From assembly GCA_000739535.1 (NCBI GenBank), contig DF820467.1, forward strand, positions 384,096 through 448,095: 64,000 nucleotides of DNA, given 5' to 3'. Under the pieces are notes generated by a model. That model was given only the letters and a program-made list of their open reading frames with translations. It was not told where the DNA came from and ran no database searches. Source of the DNA: Candidatus Vecturithrix granuli. GTDB lineage: Bacteria; Moduliflexota; Moduliflexia; Moduliflexales; Moduliflexaceae. Shown here in pieces: positions 33,559 through 42,184 of this stretch. Made by a program: the position numbers and the translations under genes. The first letter of the stretch is position 1. Every line of letters begins with the position of its first letter.

Positions 33559-35763
33559 TTATCTTTTGATCAGGCTCACTTCTGACCCGAATTTCTGCAT
33601 CACCACCTGAAAGTTTTTTGCATCCGTTTCTTTTGCGCCGCGGGCAATGATACAAGGAACATGCTCGACGAGTTCCTGGGGCGATTTTGTTAATCCTTCA
33701 ATTTTTGACAAAATATGGATGATATGCCCCAGATTTTTTCCAACGTCAACCAACTCAATGTCATAGCGCGATTCTTTGGCATGTTCTGCAGATACGGCGG
33801 ATTCGGTTTCCTGGCCGGCTGAAGGCTCTTCTGGTTCATGTTCCGGTTCGATCAGGAATGGGGTCGGCTCTAAAAATGCAGGAATTTGTTCCAAAAGTTT
33901 CTGATCTTCGAGTTCAACGCTTTCAAGAAATTTTTCTGGTGCGCTTTGTTCAACAGGGGTGAGTTCAGGTTCAAAATCGGGTGCAACTTCTACGTCGCTG
34001 GATTCAAATGTTTCCTCATCAGATTCAGCAGATGTCATGATCATCTCGTCAAAGGTGGCGACTTTTTCAGGAACTTCAGCTTTTCTTGTTACCAATTGTG
34101 CGTGAAGATTTTGCGCTGCCTCTTCAGCGACTATGGCAATCTCAGAGATTTGTTCTTCTTCAAATTTTTCTTCTTCTGTCAATTCGATAATTTGGGTATT
34201 TCGCTCTACAAGCATTTCAAATTTTTCGCCTTCAATTTCCACTTCTTCGGGAATTTCAGATTCAAGAGCTTCGGCAGATGCTTCTGTTTCTGAGCGTGCT
34301 TCTTCTTCAAGTTCTTCAAGCTCACCCTCTTCTAATAGTTCTTCAAGGCTTGTATCTTGAGGTATCGGAGGAACGTTTTCTAGCAACGCTTCGATATGGT
34401 CGTCAAGCGATTCATCAAGGGGTGTCAGTACTTCATCGGTTTCAACAATCATGACCTGATCCGACTCTTCCATAACAACGCTTTCATCTGCAATTTCCTG
34501 GGGGAAGATTTCAACCGCACTTGCAGGCTCCTCAAACTCAAAGGTTTCATCTTGCCTTTCGGATTGGCGTTTTTCCTCGATCGTGGCAATGGCTTGTTCT
34601 GAAAGAATTGCTTCAGGTTCTTCAGGTTCCAAATCCGTGATGACAATTTCAATCTCTTCTTCTTTCTCACTCATCAAGAATATGCCCTGGTCAGTCGGCA
34701 AGACATCTGCCAGATCAATCACAACCTCTTCATCTCTAACAGGTTCTTCAGTTGTCGCCTCGGGTTCTAGTTTGACAGAACTTTCTGCTTTGGAAGATGC
34801 GGCCATCACAATATCAAGCTCTTCCAATTCTTTCTCAACACCTTGTTTCCCAACCTTTTCTTGCTGGGAAGGCAACGTACTCTCAGGTTCCTCTTGCACT
34901 TCCTGTTTCTGGGCGCTCATCATTGTTTCAGTGTCTTCTCGCTCCGATATCAGCGATTCAAGCATGGCATCTTCAGGTTTTTGGCGGCGAAGACGCCGAA
35001 TTCCCCAGAGCCCAATCACAAGAAACGCCAGGAGATTCAAGGGCAAGGATATGGCGTATAACCAGAATCGTTCCTGTGAACTCTGAATTCCAGACCGGAT
35101 CTGTAATTCGTTCAGGTGATTAGAAAGTTTGGTGCGTTCCACTTTTTCCGTCAATAAGGCTTCATCTTTCTTTTTGATTGCATCCTGCAACGCCACAATT
35201 TCATTTTGTAATTCGGTGGCCTTGATCTGATCGACTTTGTGAAGTTGCCCCTGATCATCAATCATTTGCGCCACGTCAGTCAACTTAGCTTCCAGGGCTT
35301 CAATATCTTTGGTCAATTCAGCGATTCGCCGGTCTTTTTCTGCAAGCGTTCCCTGGTATTGTTTATTGGTCTGTTCTAATTTTCGAATAGTAGTCTCAAG
35401 TTTAGTTTGGTCAGAAGCCGCAGGAGCGGAAATACTTCGAGAAGTCTGCGAACGAGGCGTCGGGATAGGTTGTACAGGAGTCGTTGGTTTTGAAAGGCCA
35501 GAACTGTGAACCCAGCCCATTTGCCCATTGGGGGCCTTGACTCGCAACCAATCGCCAGAAGCTTCTCCTGTCCATTCTACAGGCGTTCCCAGGCGCAGCG
35601 TTCCCAAGATCGTCTCGTCAGCAACTCGCGGTTCATCTCGAAATTCAAATTGATCCTGGATAACTTTCAGGGTTTCAGCAGAACATGTCTGTTCATAGGG
35701 CTGCAAACAGAAAATCACCGTCAACAGACAAAAGACTACTAAAGATACACACATCTTTTTCAT
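33559..35763 (-). CDS. SH3 / coiled-coil / TM / Glu-rich protein ending in an L7/L12-like domain
   Basis: The 734-residue protein has a signal peptide (1-28), a bacterial SH3 domain (about 32-90; EPRVADETILGTLRLGTPVE, GWVHSSGL), a coiled coil (about 120-225), one membrane segment (235-255) followed by arginines (IRRLRRQK), and about 400 very acidic residues rich in Glu. Its last ~68 residues (about 667-734; YDIELVDVGKN, IEGLTKSPQELVEHVPCII, AKNFQVVMQKFGSEVSLI) follow the pattern of the ribosomal L7/L12 C-terminal domain. The predicted topology puts SH3 in the periplasm and the L7/L12-like end in the cytoplasm. The neighbouring TM2 gene may belong to the same unit. The function is unknown. Confidence 0.85.
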   Translation of the reverse strand: MKKMCVSLVVFCLLTVIFCLQPYEQTCSAETLKVIQDQFEFRDEPRVADETILGTLRLGTPVEWTGEASGDWLRVKAPNGQMGWVHSSGLSKPTTPVQPIPTPRSQTSRSISAPAASDQTKLETTIRKLEQTNKQYQGTLAEKDRRIAELTKDIEALEAKLTDVAQMIDDQGQLHKVDQIKATELQNEIVALQDAIKKKDEALLTEKVERTKLSNHLNELQIRSGIQSSQERFWLYAISLPLNLLAFLVIGLWGIRRLRRQKPEDAMLESLISEREDTETMMSAQKQEVQEEPESTLPSQQEKVGKQGVEKELEELDIVMAASSKAESSVKLEPEATTEEPVRDEEVVIDLADVLPTDQGIFLMSEKEEEIEIVITDLEPEEPEAILSEQAIATIEEKRQSERQDETFEFEEPASAVEIFPQEIADESVVMEESDQVMIVETDEVLTPLDESLDDHIEALLENVPPIPQDTSLEELLEEGELEELEEEARSETEASAEALESEIPEEVEIEGEKFEMLVERNTQIIELTEEEKFEEEQISEIAIVAEEAAQNLHAQLVTRKAEVPEKVATFDEMIMTSAESDEETFESSDVEVAPDFEPELTPVEQSAPEKFLESVELEDQKLLEQIPAFLEPTPFLIEPEHEPEEPSAGQETESAVSAEHAKESRYDIELVDVGKNLGHIIHILSKIEGLTKSPQELVEHVPCIIARGAKETDAKNFQVVMQKFGSEVSLIKR

Positions 35764-35880
35764 AGCGTTTCATCCTGTAATATAGTATGAATTATATTGT
35801 TACTCGATATTCAAAGTTGTAAGGTGTTTCGGGAATAAATCTTCGAAATTCCGGAGACAGCCAAACAACATATACTAAAT

Positions 35881-36456
35881 TTAAAGCGTATCATAGTCAT
35901 CTCGTAATTCCCGAGATGAAGAAGAATCGAACTGCAAAAATCCGGGAAATTCATACACGATATTTCCAGCATCCGTAACCACCATATTGGCATAGCCTTT
36001 ACGCACAAAATCTTCGAGCGCGTTGTCGGCTTCCTCGAGCGAAAGAACACTATTCGCGGCAAGTTCCAGGGGAGTGAGTCTTCCCTGAAATTTACGGGCA
36101 AGCTTGAGGATTGTTGTCTCAAGGGTTTTGGCCGGATTGGCGTCTGGCTCAGGTTTCCGAGACGAGGTCTGAGAACGGGGCGACTGATGTGACGAATGTG
36201 TTGAGGCAGAATAGTCTGTTTGCCCCTGGATATTGATATTCACGGTTGGTCCCTGGCGCAATTGCCATTTCAAGTTTTCTTGTTCTACCATGCCGCTAAT
36301 CCGAAATAAATCAATAACCTGTCCGATGCCAAACAACCCCCAGGTCAGCAAATAAAGAATACCTGTGCCATATTTCCCTAAATAAAAACGATGAATGCCG
36401 CCAAAACCAAAAATCCATGCGCACCATAGGAGGAATGCAATTCCTGATGATTTCAT
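35881..36456 (-). CDS. TM2 domain protein with winged-helix-like C-terminus
   Basis: The ATG at 36456 (191 residues) is chosen because its ggag site is better placed than for the ATG two codons upstream. The N-terminal TM2 domain has two hydrophobic segments around the FGGIHRFYLGKYGTGILYLLT motif. The C-terminal half (about 110-180; TTILKLARKFQGRLTPLELAANS, ALEDFVRKGYANMVVTD) resembles a small winged-helix fold. TM2 proteins are widespread and poorly understood. It lies upstream of the SH3 gene on the same strand with a gap of 117 bases. Confidence 0.85.
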   Translation of the reverse strand: MKSSGIAFLLWCAWIFGFGGIHRFYLGKYGTGILYLLTWGLFGIGQVIDLFRISGMVEQENLKWQLRQGPTVNINIQGQTDYSASTHSSHQSPRSQTSSRKPEPDANPAKTLETTILKLARKFQGRLTPLELAANSVLSLEEADNALEDFVRKGYANMVVTDAGNIVYEFPGFLQFDSSSSRELRDDYDTL

Positions 36457-36840
36457 AATCACTCCATTTTCTTATATCAAAAACTCTACCACACCAAGAA
36501 AAATATGTCGAAAATTTACCTTCTAAAAATATCCTTATTACATAGACTTACTGACTTGTCAAGAACTCTATAAAAAATTTATTGGTTTTTAAAAATCTGG
36601 TGGTAACGACTTATAATTTTCCACGTATGACATGTCCGATTTTAGCACGCCGAAGATTAATTTCAAGATATTATTTTCAATATTTTGCAAAATTAATCTT
36701 CCTGGTTTCCCTTCTGCCTCTTTGCGGGCGTAAGATCTCTGATATTTTGGGTAATTAAAAAGGTAAACCCCCTAGAAAAGAAGATGGTGCGGCATTTGTT
36801 TCAAGCCACGAGCCACTTGATCAAATTGCCGCAGACCAGA

Positions 36841-37002
36841 ATGTGGCTAGATTACGATCCGGAAGCTGATGCTTTGTACCTCCATTTTGAGGAACGATCA
36901 TCTTCTACGCATAGTGAGATGCGGGATGATGGCGTTATTCTTGATTATAATCAGGATGAGCGTTTGGTGGGCATGACCATTCTGGATGCCTCTCTCCGAT
37001 AA
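36841..37002 (+). CDS. DUF2283 family protein, 53 aa
   Basis: The start MWLDYDPEADALYLHF at 36841 matches the usual beginning of DUF2283 proteins; a longer frame from 36784 adds a region unlike the family. The rest, VILDYNQDERLVGMTILDAS, also fits. DUF2283 proteins are small, of unknown function, and often lie near toxin-antitoxin or repair genes, but none is obvious here. It has typical length (50-70). Confidence 0.8.
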   Translation: MWLDYDPEADALYLHFEERSSSTHSEMRDDGVILDYNQDERLVGMTILDASLR

Positions 37003-37179
37003 TTTCTGCATTGAGGTGTAAGACGTCAGTTTATACATATACAAATGCCCGACAACAGTTTGATAAACTATAGGAAATTGTCGAATCGATCCGAGAGGTT
37101 CGAGAACGATCTTAAAGAAAACAGATTTGTGATTGTTTTCGCTTTTTATTTGCTAAAAGTTTCATTTATAAAATTTTTC

Positions 37180-37208
37180 TTGACATTTTTTTCCTCCTGT
37201 GTTATTGT
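37180..37208 (+). promoter_or_regulatory. Possible promoter of the 37363 gene
   Basis: TTGACA (37180-37185) and TATTGT (37203-37208) are 17 bases apart. The first is a full consensus match and the second matches four of six. It lies about 155 bases upstream of the small gene. Confidence 0.35.
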
Positions 37209-37362
37209 ATTTTTATTCAAGTTGATCATAAAAGATCGAAAAAAAATCGGCGTCATCCTGACTCGATATGTCCATACACACAATCACCTCACAGTTTGTT
37301 TAATGAAAACCGCAAATCCTTGCTTATTCTTAATTCTTGTCGTTAATTACAGGGGGTACAAG

Positions 37363-37707
37363 ATGATTCAACACATACCACAACATTGTTTACAGCCAGA
37401 GATGCAGTCGGTCGCCCAGTTCTGTCGAATAGTCGAAGAATACGCACGCCAATCTCACGACCCACACCTCACCGCCAGACTATGCGAAACTCAGGCGGAA
37501 AGACTGCGAATCAGCAGGCAGGAAGTCAGCGTGGAAACCATTGATCTGCTGTTGGACACACTGCTCAATACGCTGCGCCATGTCGCTGAAGGGGAAGGAC
37601 GTAAATGGGGTACCTTGTGGGGACGGTTTTTTGCTCCGGCTTTCCGGAGAAAACGCAGATATTTTTCACAGGCCAAAAAACCGCCGAAACTTCTGCTTCA
37701 AAAGTAG
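37363..37707 (+). CDS. Hypothetical protein, 114 aa
   Basis: The ATG at 37363 has a strong site (cagggggtacaag); the longer frame upstream covers AT-rich non-coding-looking sequence and is rejected. The protein is soluble, mostly helical and ends in a basic tail (FRRKRRYFSQAKKPPKLLLQK). It contains no known motif. It lies alone between the DUF2283 gene and a convergent amidohydrolase. Confidence 0.55.
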   Translation: MIQHIPQHCLQPEMQSVAQFCRIVEEYARQSHDPHLTARLCETQAERLRISRQEVSVETIDLLLDTLLNTLRHVAEGEGRKWGTLWGRFFAPAFRRKRRYFSQAKKPPKLLLQK

Positions 37708-37725
37708 GTTCTTTACGATGTTTTT

Positions 37726-37803
37726 GCCACAGAGCCACAGAGTTCACGGAGATTTATGTTCATGCTTTTCACATTTTCTCAGTGTTCTCTGTGGCTCTGT
37801 GGC
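37726..37803. repeat. Inverted repeat 'gccacagagccacagag'
   Basis: Arms gccacagagccacagag (37726-37742) and ctctgtggctctgtggc (37787-37803) are perfect complements 44 bases apart. It lies between the 37363 gene and the convergent amidohydrolase and may act as a terminator for both. Confidence 0.85.
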
Positions 37804-37823
37804 AGCATTGACACTTCTTTGTC

Positions 37824-38990
37824 CTATTTTCCGAGCAAATCAAAGGCTGTGCGGCAATAGATTTCCGCGCCGGTCAGCAGCACCGCTTCATCAAAATCGA
37901 ATTTCGGGTGGTGAATGGGGTAACTTTCTTCTCGTCCGACGCCGAGGAAAAAGAAGCAGCCTTTGCAGCGTTCCAGATAAAAGGACATATCTTCCGCGCC
38001 CATGCTCGGTTCCGGTTCGACCACATTTTCCGCGCCGACCGCTTCAGCAGCGCAACGCCCTACGAGTTGAGCCATTTCAGGATGATTAATTGTCGGCGGA
38101 TAATAGGGGGTAAAGGTGAATTCATAATCTGCCCCCATAGACTCGCAAACTCCGCGCAGGATACGATTAATACGCTCTTCCCAGGATTCCCAGATTTCCC
38201 GGCTGAATGTCCGCGTGGTGCCGCACAGTACGGCTTCGCCGGGAATGACGTTAAAGGCCGTTCCGGACTGGAAACGGCAGACGCTCAGCACCGCAGATTC
38301 CAGGGGATTGGTGTGGCGGCTGACAATGCGTTGCAGCGCGTTGACAACCTGCGTTCCGACTTCCAGGGCATCCACACACAGGTGCGGCATGGCGCCGTGT
38401 CCGCCTTTGCCGAGAATTTTAATGTCAAACTGGTCGGCCGCCGCCATAATCGGCCCCGCTTTCACGCCGACCTGACCCTGGGGCAGAAGCGGCCAAACAT
38501 GGCAACCCACCGCATAATCCACATGTGGATTTTCCATAACACCTTCTTCAATCATCGGCTTCGCGCCTCCCGGACTCTCTTCCGCTGGTTGGAAAAGAAA
38601 TTTGATATTGCCTTTCAGCTGATCCTTAAATTTGTTAATCGCCGTCGCAGCGCTCAAGACCATTGTGATATGACCATCATGCCCGCAGGCGTGCATCCGG
38701 CCTTCATGTTCCGAAGCAAAAGGCAGTCCGGTGGCTTCCGTTACAGGCAGGGCGTCCATATCTGCTCGGATCATCAGAGTTGGGCCAGGTTTCCCGGTTC
38801 TCAACAAACCGACCACGCCGGTTTTGGCGATGCCAGTCATGACCTCTATCCCTTCTTTTTGCAGATAGTTGGCAATATACGCCGATGTTTTGTGTTCAGT
38901 AAATGCGGTTTCCGGAATGCGGTGCAAATCCCGGCGTGTGGCGATCATACGATCGTGTTCTTCAATCACAAACTGTTTGAAATCAGGCAT
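37824..38990 (-). CDS. M20 family amidohydrolase
   Basis: The ATG at 38990 (388 residues) is preferred over a TTG five codons upstream. The protein has the metal-binding motifs RADMDALPVTE, MHACGHDGH and PAEESPGGAKPMIEEG and matches the amidohydrolase subgroup (HipO, YxeP or IAA-amino-acid hydrolases) that removes acyl groups from amino acids. It follows the sodium:solute symporter on the same strand, and the pair may take up and hydrolyse an acylated compound (inference). Confidence 0.92.
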   Translation of the reverse strand: MPDFKQFVIEEHDRMIATRRDLHRIPETAFTEHKTSAYIANYLQKEGIEVMTGIAKTGVVGLLRTGKPGPTLMIRADMDALPVTEATGLPFASEHEGRMHACGHDGHITMVLSAATAINKFKDQLKGNIKFLFQPAEESPGGAKPMIEEGVMENPHVDYAVGCHVWPLLPQGQVGVKAGPIMAAADQFDIKILGKGGHGAMPHLCVDALEVGTQVVNALQRIVSRHTNPLESAVLSVCRFQSGTAFNVIPGEAVLCGTTRTFSREIWESWEERINRILRGVCESMGADYEFTFTPYYPPTINHPEMAQLVGRCAAEAVGAENVVEPEPSMGAEDMSFYLERCKGCFFFLGVGREESYPIHHPKFDFDEAVLLTGAEIYCRTAFDLLGK

Positions 38991-39070
38991 AAGAAAAAAC
39001 GACAAAGATTGAATTCTCTTAGAAGGAAATTTTCGCAGACAATTCTGAACTCAATCCTTGTCGTTATGAA

Positions 39071-40528
39071 TTACAAGTTTACAAATTTTTGTACATGCTC
39101 TTTATTCATCGGTTTGGTGAGCAGAGAAACCACGATCAGGACGATGAAATTGAGCACAAGTCCCTGAATTCCGGCATGAATACCCAAGAATTCAGGGACA
39201 TATTTCAGGACGATCAAATAATTATAAATCACGCCAACCAACAGACTGCAAATGGCGCCAGCTTTGGTGGCTCTGGGCCAGAAAAACGTCGCAATGGTCA
39301 AGGGTAGAAACTGCACAATCGAGCCATACGCTCCGAGCAGCAAGGCCACCAGAGTTTGTCCGCCAAAAATAGCAATCAGATAGGATACCGCACCAAAGCC
39401 AACGACCGACACGCGAATCCATAAGGTGGCTTCTTGATCTGTGTGTTTCTTCTTTTTGAGCACTTCCACCAGGTCCTGAGCAAAAACCGCTCCGGCAGCA
39501 TGGGTAATGGTATCCTGTGAGGACATCGCTGCTGCTAATGCTGCGGCCAGAATTAGCCCAATGGCTACGGAAGGAAACTGCATGTTGGAAAACATCCAGG
39601 GTAGAATGCGGTCAGGCGCGCCCAGGACATCAGGGGCCACCTGCATAATCCCGGCAAATCCAATGAATAGCACCGGCACCATAAAGATCGCAAATGTGGG
39701 ATACATCATAATCGTCTGTTTGAGCACTTTTTCGCTTTTCGCGGTATAGGCTTTCATAAACAAATGCGGCCACAATGCAAACCCTAAAACTGATACCAGC
39801 ACAGCCGTAGTAAACTCGGCAAATCCCATCCCTGTTCCTGGTCCAACCAGAAGATGATTTGGTTTCGCTTCCGCAATCTGGCGGAACATCTCTGTGGGGC
39901 CGCCGTAGAGTTTGAACGCAAAATACAGACCGAGTACCCAGGCGGTAATGACCATAAATGCACCCTGAAACACATTCGTCCAGGCCACGCCGCGCACGCC
40001 GCCGTAAAAGACATATACTAGCACAACAAGATAGGCGATCAACGCTCCGGCCCAGAAAGGAATCCGTCCGCCTGAAGCAATTTCGAACACATAGGCGCTC
40101 CCCTTCATTTGTAGCGTAATGTACTGAATAAAGGCCAGAATCGAGACAATGGCCATAATGACTGACAAGGCTTTGGATTGAAACCGGTCGGCGAAAAGCT
40201 GAGCCTGGGTAACATAATTAAATTTTTTTCCAGCCCGCGCTGCAAGGGGACCCCATACCCACCAGGGAATCAATCCTGCTGCACAATAGGCCAGCAGATA
40301 ATAGGAAGCTGCCCCTTTTGAATAGGCCCAGCCGGGGCCGCCCAGATAGGCAAACGCGCTAAAAATCGCCCCGCCCATCAGAAAGTACATCACGACAGTA
40401 CCCAGGTTCCGATTCGCAGCAATATATTCTGACACAGAACTTTCCCGACCTCGACCAGCAAAAGAGCCGAGGAACAGTACAAACAGTAAATACAGAAAAA
40501 TAATAACTAATACAACGAACCATGACAT
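39071..40528 (-). CDS. Sodium:solute symporter family (SSS) transporter
   Basis: The 485-residue protein has about 13 hydrophobic segments and SSS features: YIAANRNLGTVVMYFLMGGA near the start and NYVTQAQLFADRFQSKAL. The first segment is preceded by no signal peptide. The start is followed upstream by the small two-TM gene (16-base gap), which together with the downstream amidohydrolase gene suggests one operon. SSS proteins use the sodium gradient to import solutes; the substrate is unknown. Confidence 0.95.
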   Translation of the reverse strand: MSWFVVLVIIFLYLLFVLFLGSFAGRGRESSVSEYIAANRNLGTVVMYFLMGGAIFSAFAYLGGPGWAYSKGAASYYLLAYCAAGLIPWWVWGPLAARAGKKFNYVTQAQLFADRFQSKALSVIMAIVSILAFIQYITLQMKGSAYVFEIASGGRIPFWAGALIAYLVVLVYVFYGGVRGVAWTNVFQGAFMVITAWVLGLYFAFKLYGGPTEMFRQIAEAKPNHLLVGPGTGMGFAEFTTAVLVSVLGFALWPHLFMKAYTAKSEKVLKQTIMMYPTFAIFMVPVLFIGFAGIMQVAPDVLGAPDRILPWMFSNMQFPSVAIGLILAAALAAAMSSQDTITHAAGAVFAQDLVEVLKKKKHTDQEATLWIRVSVVGFGAVSYLIAIFGGQTLVALLLGAYGSIVQFLPLTIATFFWPRATKAGAICSLLVGVIYNYLIVLKYVPEFLGIHAGIQGLVLNFIVLIVVSLLTKPMNKEHVQKFVNL

Positions 40529-40544
40529 ACTCGCACCTCCTTAC

Positions 40545-40805
40545 TTAATTTGTTTCTTCTTTGGATTCCAGCAGATAGAGCACAATAAGCATCACAAATT
40601 CAATCACTATGAGCAGTGTGATCACAAACATGCCAAACGGCATACCTAGCACAAACGGCGTGGCTGAATTGGCAAACAACCAGTAACACGCTTGAAGTAA
40701 AATCACCACGCAAAACGCAATCGCAAAGCCAAGTTTGCGGGTTTTTATGGCAGGCGGGGTATTTGGGTTTACCAGTCGGAATTCATATCCATCATTCTGA
40801 CTCAT
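40545..40805 (-). CDS. Small two-TM protein, symporter partner
   Basis: The 86-residue protein has two hydrophobic segments (about 25-46 and 52-78) and ends in charged residues (ESKEETN). A strong ribosome binding site is present (gaggttcagt). Small two-TM proteins are often encoded before SSS symporters. I cannot name a domain family with confidence. Confidence 0.8.
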   Translation of the reverse strand: MSQNDGYEFRLVNPNTPPAIKTRKLGFAIAFCVVILLQACYWLFANSATPFVLGMPFGMFVITLLIVIEFVMLIVLYLLESKEETN

Positions 40806-41651
40806 ACTGAACCTCCTTGTCTATTGGTAAAATTTTAGTTAAAGGAATAACCGTGAACATGAAAAAGACAGGAAAATTATTTAAAAATGGAGAAAAAGGA
40901 TTCTGTCAAGAGAAATATTGATAAGAATTTAAAGGTAAATAAAAGGCGAAAATATTATATAAATAAAAATTTCACAAGACGGGTAACTTTAACACAACAT
41001 TCCAGAAAATCAGGGAAAAGCGAGAGAGGAGGAGGTGAACAATCCGGGAATGAATGTTCATCTGATTAAAAATGTGTGTTGTTGAACAATATTGCACCAT
41101 GTTCCAAAACGCACTTTTATCGCTTATCTCTTTCAAATAGTATTTCACATCAATAAATAAGTTAACATAATATTGATTCTCGGACTCAAAATATATTCTG
41201 AAATCATGCTTTTACCCTTGAAATCAAGGACTTTTAAGATATTGGACATGCTATCGGAACTTTCAAAAAAACTTGCACAAGAAATACTATGACTATCTGG
41301 ACTGGAAGACTCTCGCTATTATTTTTCAGGATACAATCGCTCAAAGTGAATTAGAGCAACACCATCCTTCCTCTCATCAGAAGTTCTCCATCCCGCCTAC
41401 CTCTCCCCTGCTCTCTCATTGACAGGCAATACAGATATTTTGTGAATATTTTCGTTTCACTATTCCCCCTTCTCTGTTTGTCTCTCTTAACATTATGCTT
41501 GTGAAAGAATTAATATTTTTCTTCTCTCCCATTTCCCACAAAACTCTGAATAAATACTTGACGTAGAAGAAATATTATTGCGTAATAGTTACTTATGAAC
41601 AAACGATCTATGCTCTTAACAATCAATCATTACTAAACAATCAATAAAGCG
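40806..41651. other. AT-rich intergenic region
   Basis: This 846-base region between divergent genes has no ORF with family features or credible site. It is AT-rich with many A/T runs. It should hold the symporter promoter (minus) and one for the VanZ-like gene; TTGACG (41558-41563) followed 17 bases later by CGTAAT is a weak candidate for the latter. Confidence 0.5.
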
Positions 41652-42182
41652 ATGCTGTCAAGATTTCTGAAAACATACTGGGTTTTGATTATTTTGTTTT
41701 ATGCCGGGCTGGTTCTCCTGGGAACGCTTGTTCTCCCAGGACGCTCTCTGTACGAATGGGTACAGGCGCTTATTCCACCTGGACGAATCCAGGATATGCT
41801 GGTATATCCGCTTCAACACCATCATCCGGTCACGTTTGCGAAACTCCTGCGATGCGCTGATATCACACTAAATGTTATGCTATTTTTCCCTGTAGGAATG
41901 GGAATTTTGGGAGGGCTTCATCGGTATTTCCCTGAATCGAAAAAAATTCCTTGCGTGATAACGAGCTGTACGGGATTGCTCCTCAGCATGTGTATTGAAC
42001 TTTTTCAAGCCAGATTGCCCCACCGGATTCCTTCGGTGTCAGATGTTGTTGCGAATACAAGTGGAACGATATTGGGCTGTTACTACGCTTATTTCCGATT
42101 ATTCCGTCAGGAGAGGCGTATGCAACAATCGCTGTTTCCTCCGGAAAATACTAATCATTCAAAGCTTTCAAAGGGGGTGTGA
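41652..42182 (+). CDS. VanZ-like membrane protein
   Basis: The 176-residue protein has four hydrophobic segments (about 10-30, 70-90, 104-124 and 137-155). The VanZ signature is present, with ELFQARLPHRIPSVSDVVANTSGTILG containing the conserved E-x-x-Q, R-x-x-x-x-D and N-x-x-G positions. VanZ is an accessory glycopeptide-resistance protein; most relatives have no known role. Its stop overlaps the next gene's start region, implying coupled expression with the metallophosphoesterase. Confidence 0.85.
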   Translation: MLSRFLKTYWVLIILFYAGLVLLGTLVLPGRSLYEWVQALIPPGRIQDMLVYPLQHHHPVTFAKLLRCADITLNVMLFFPVGMGILGGLHRYFPESKKIPCVITSCTGLLLSMCIELFQARLPHRIPSVSDVVANTSGTILGCYYAYFRLFRQERRMQQSLFPPENTNHSKLSKGV

Positions 42183-42184
42183 AT

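Noticed and set aside
37908..39167. A 419-residue open frame on the plus strand
   Set aside because: It is antisense to the M20 amidohydrolase and part of the symporter gene, whose motifs are clear on the other strand. Its protein has no family features.
40887..41069. A 60-residue lysine-rich open frame in the AT-rich gap
   Set aside because: Composition follows the AT-rich sequence (many Lys and Asn), and no site or family is visible.
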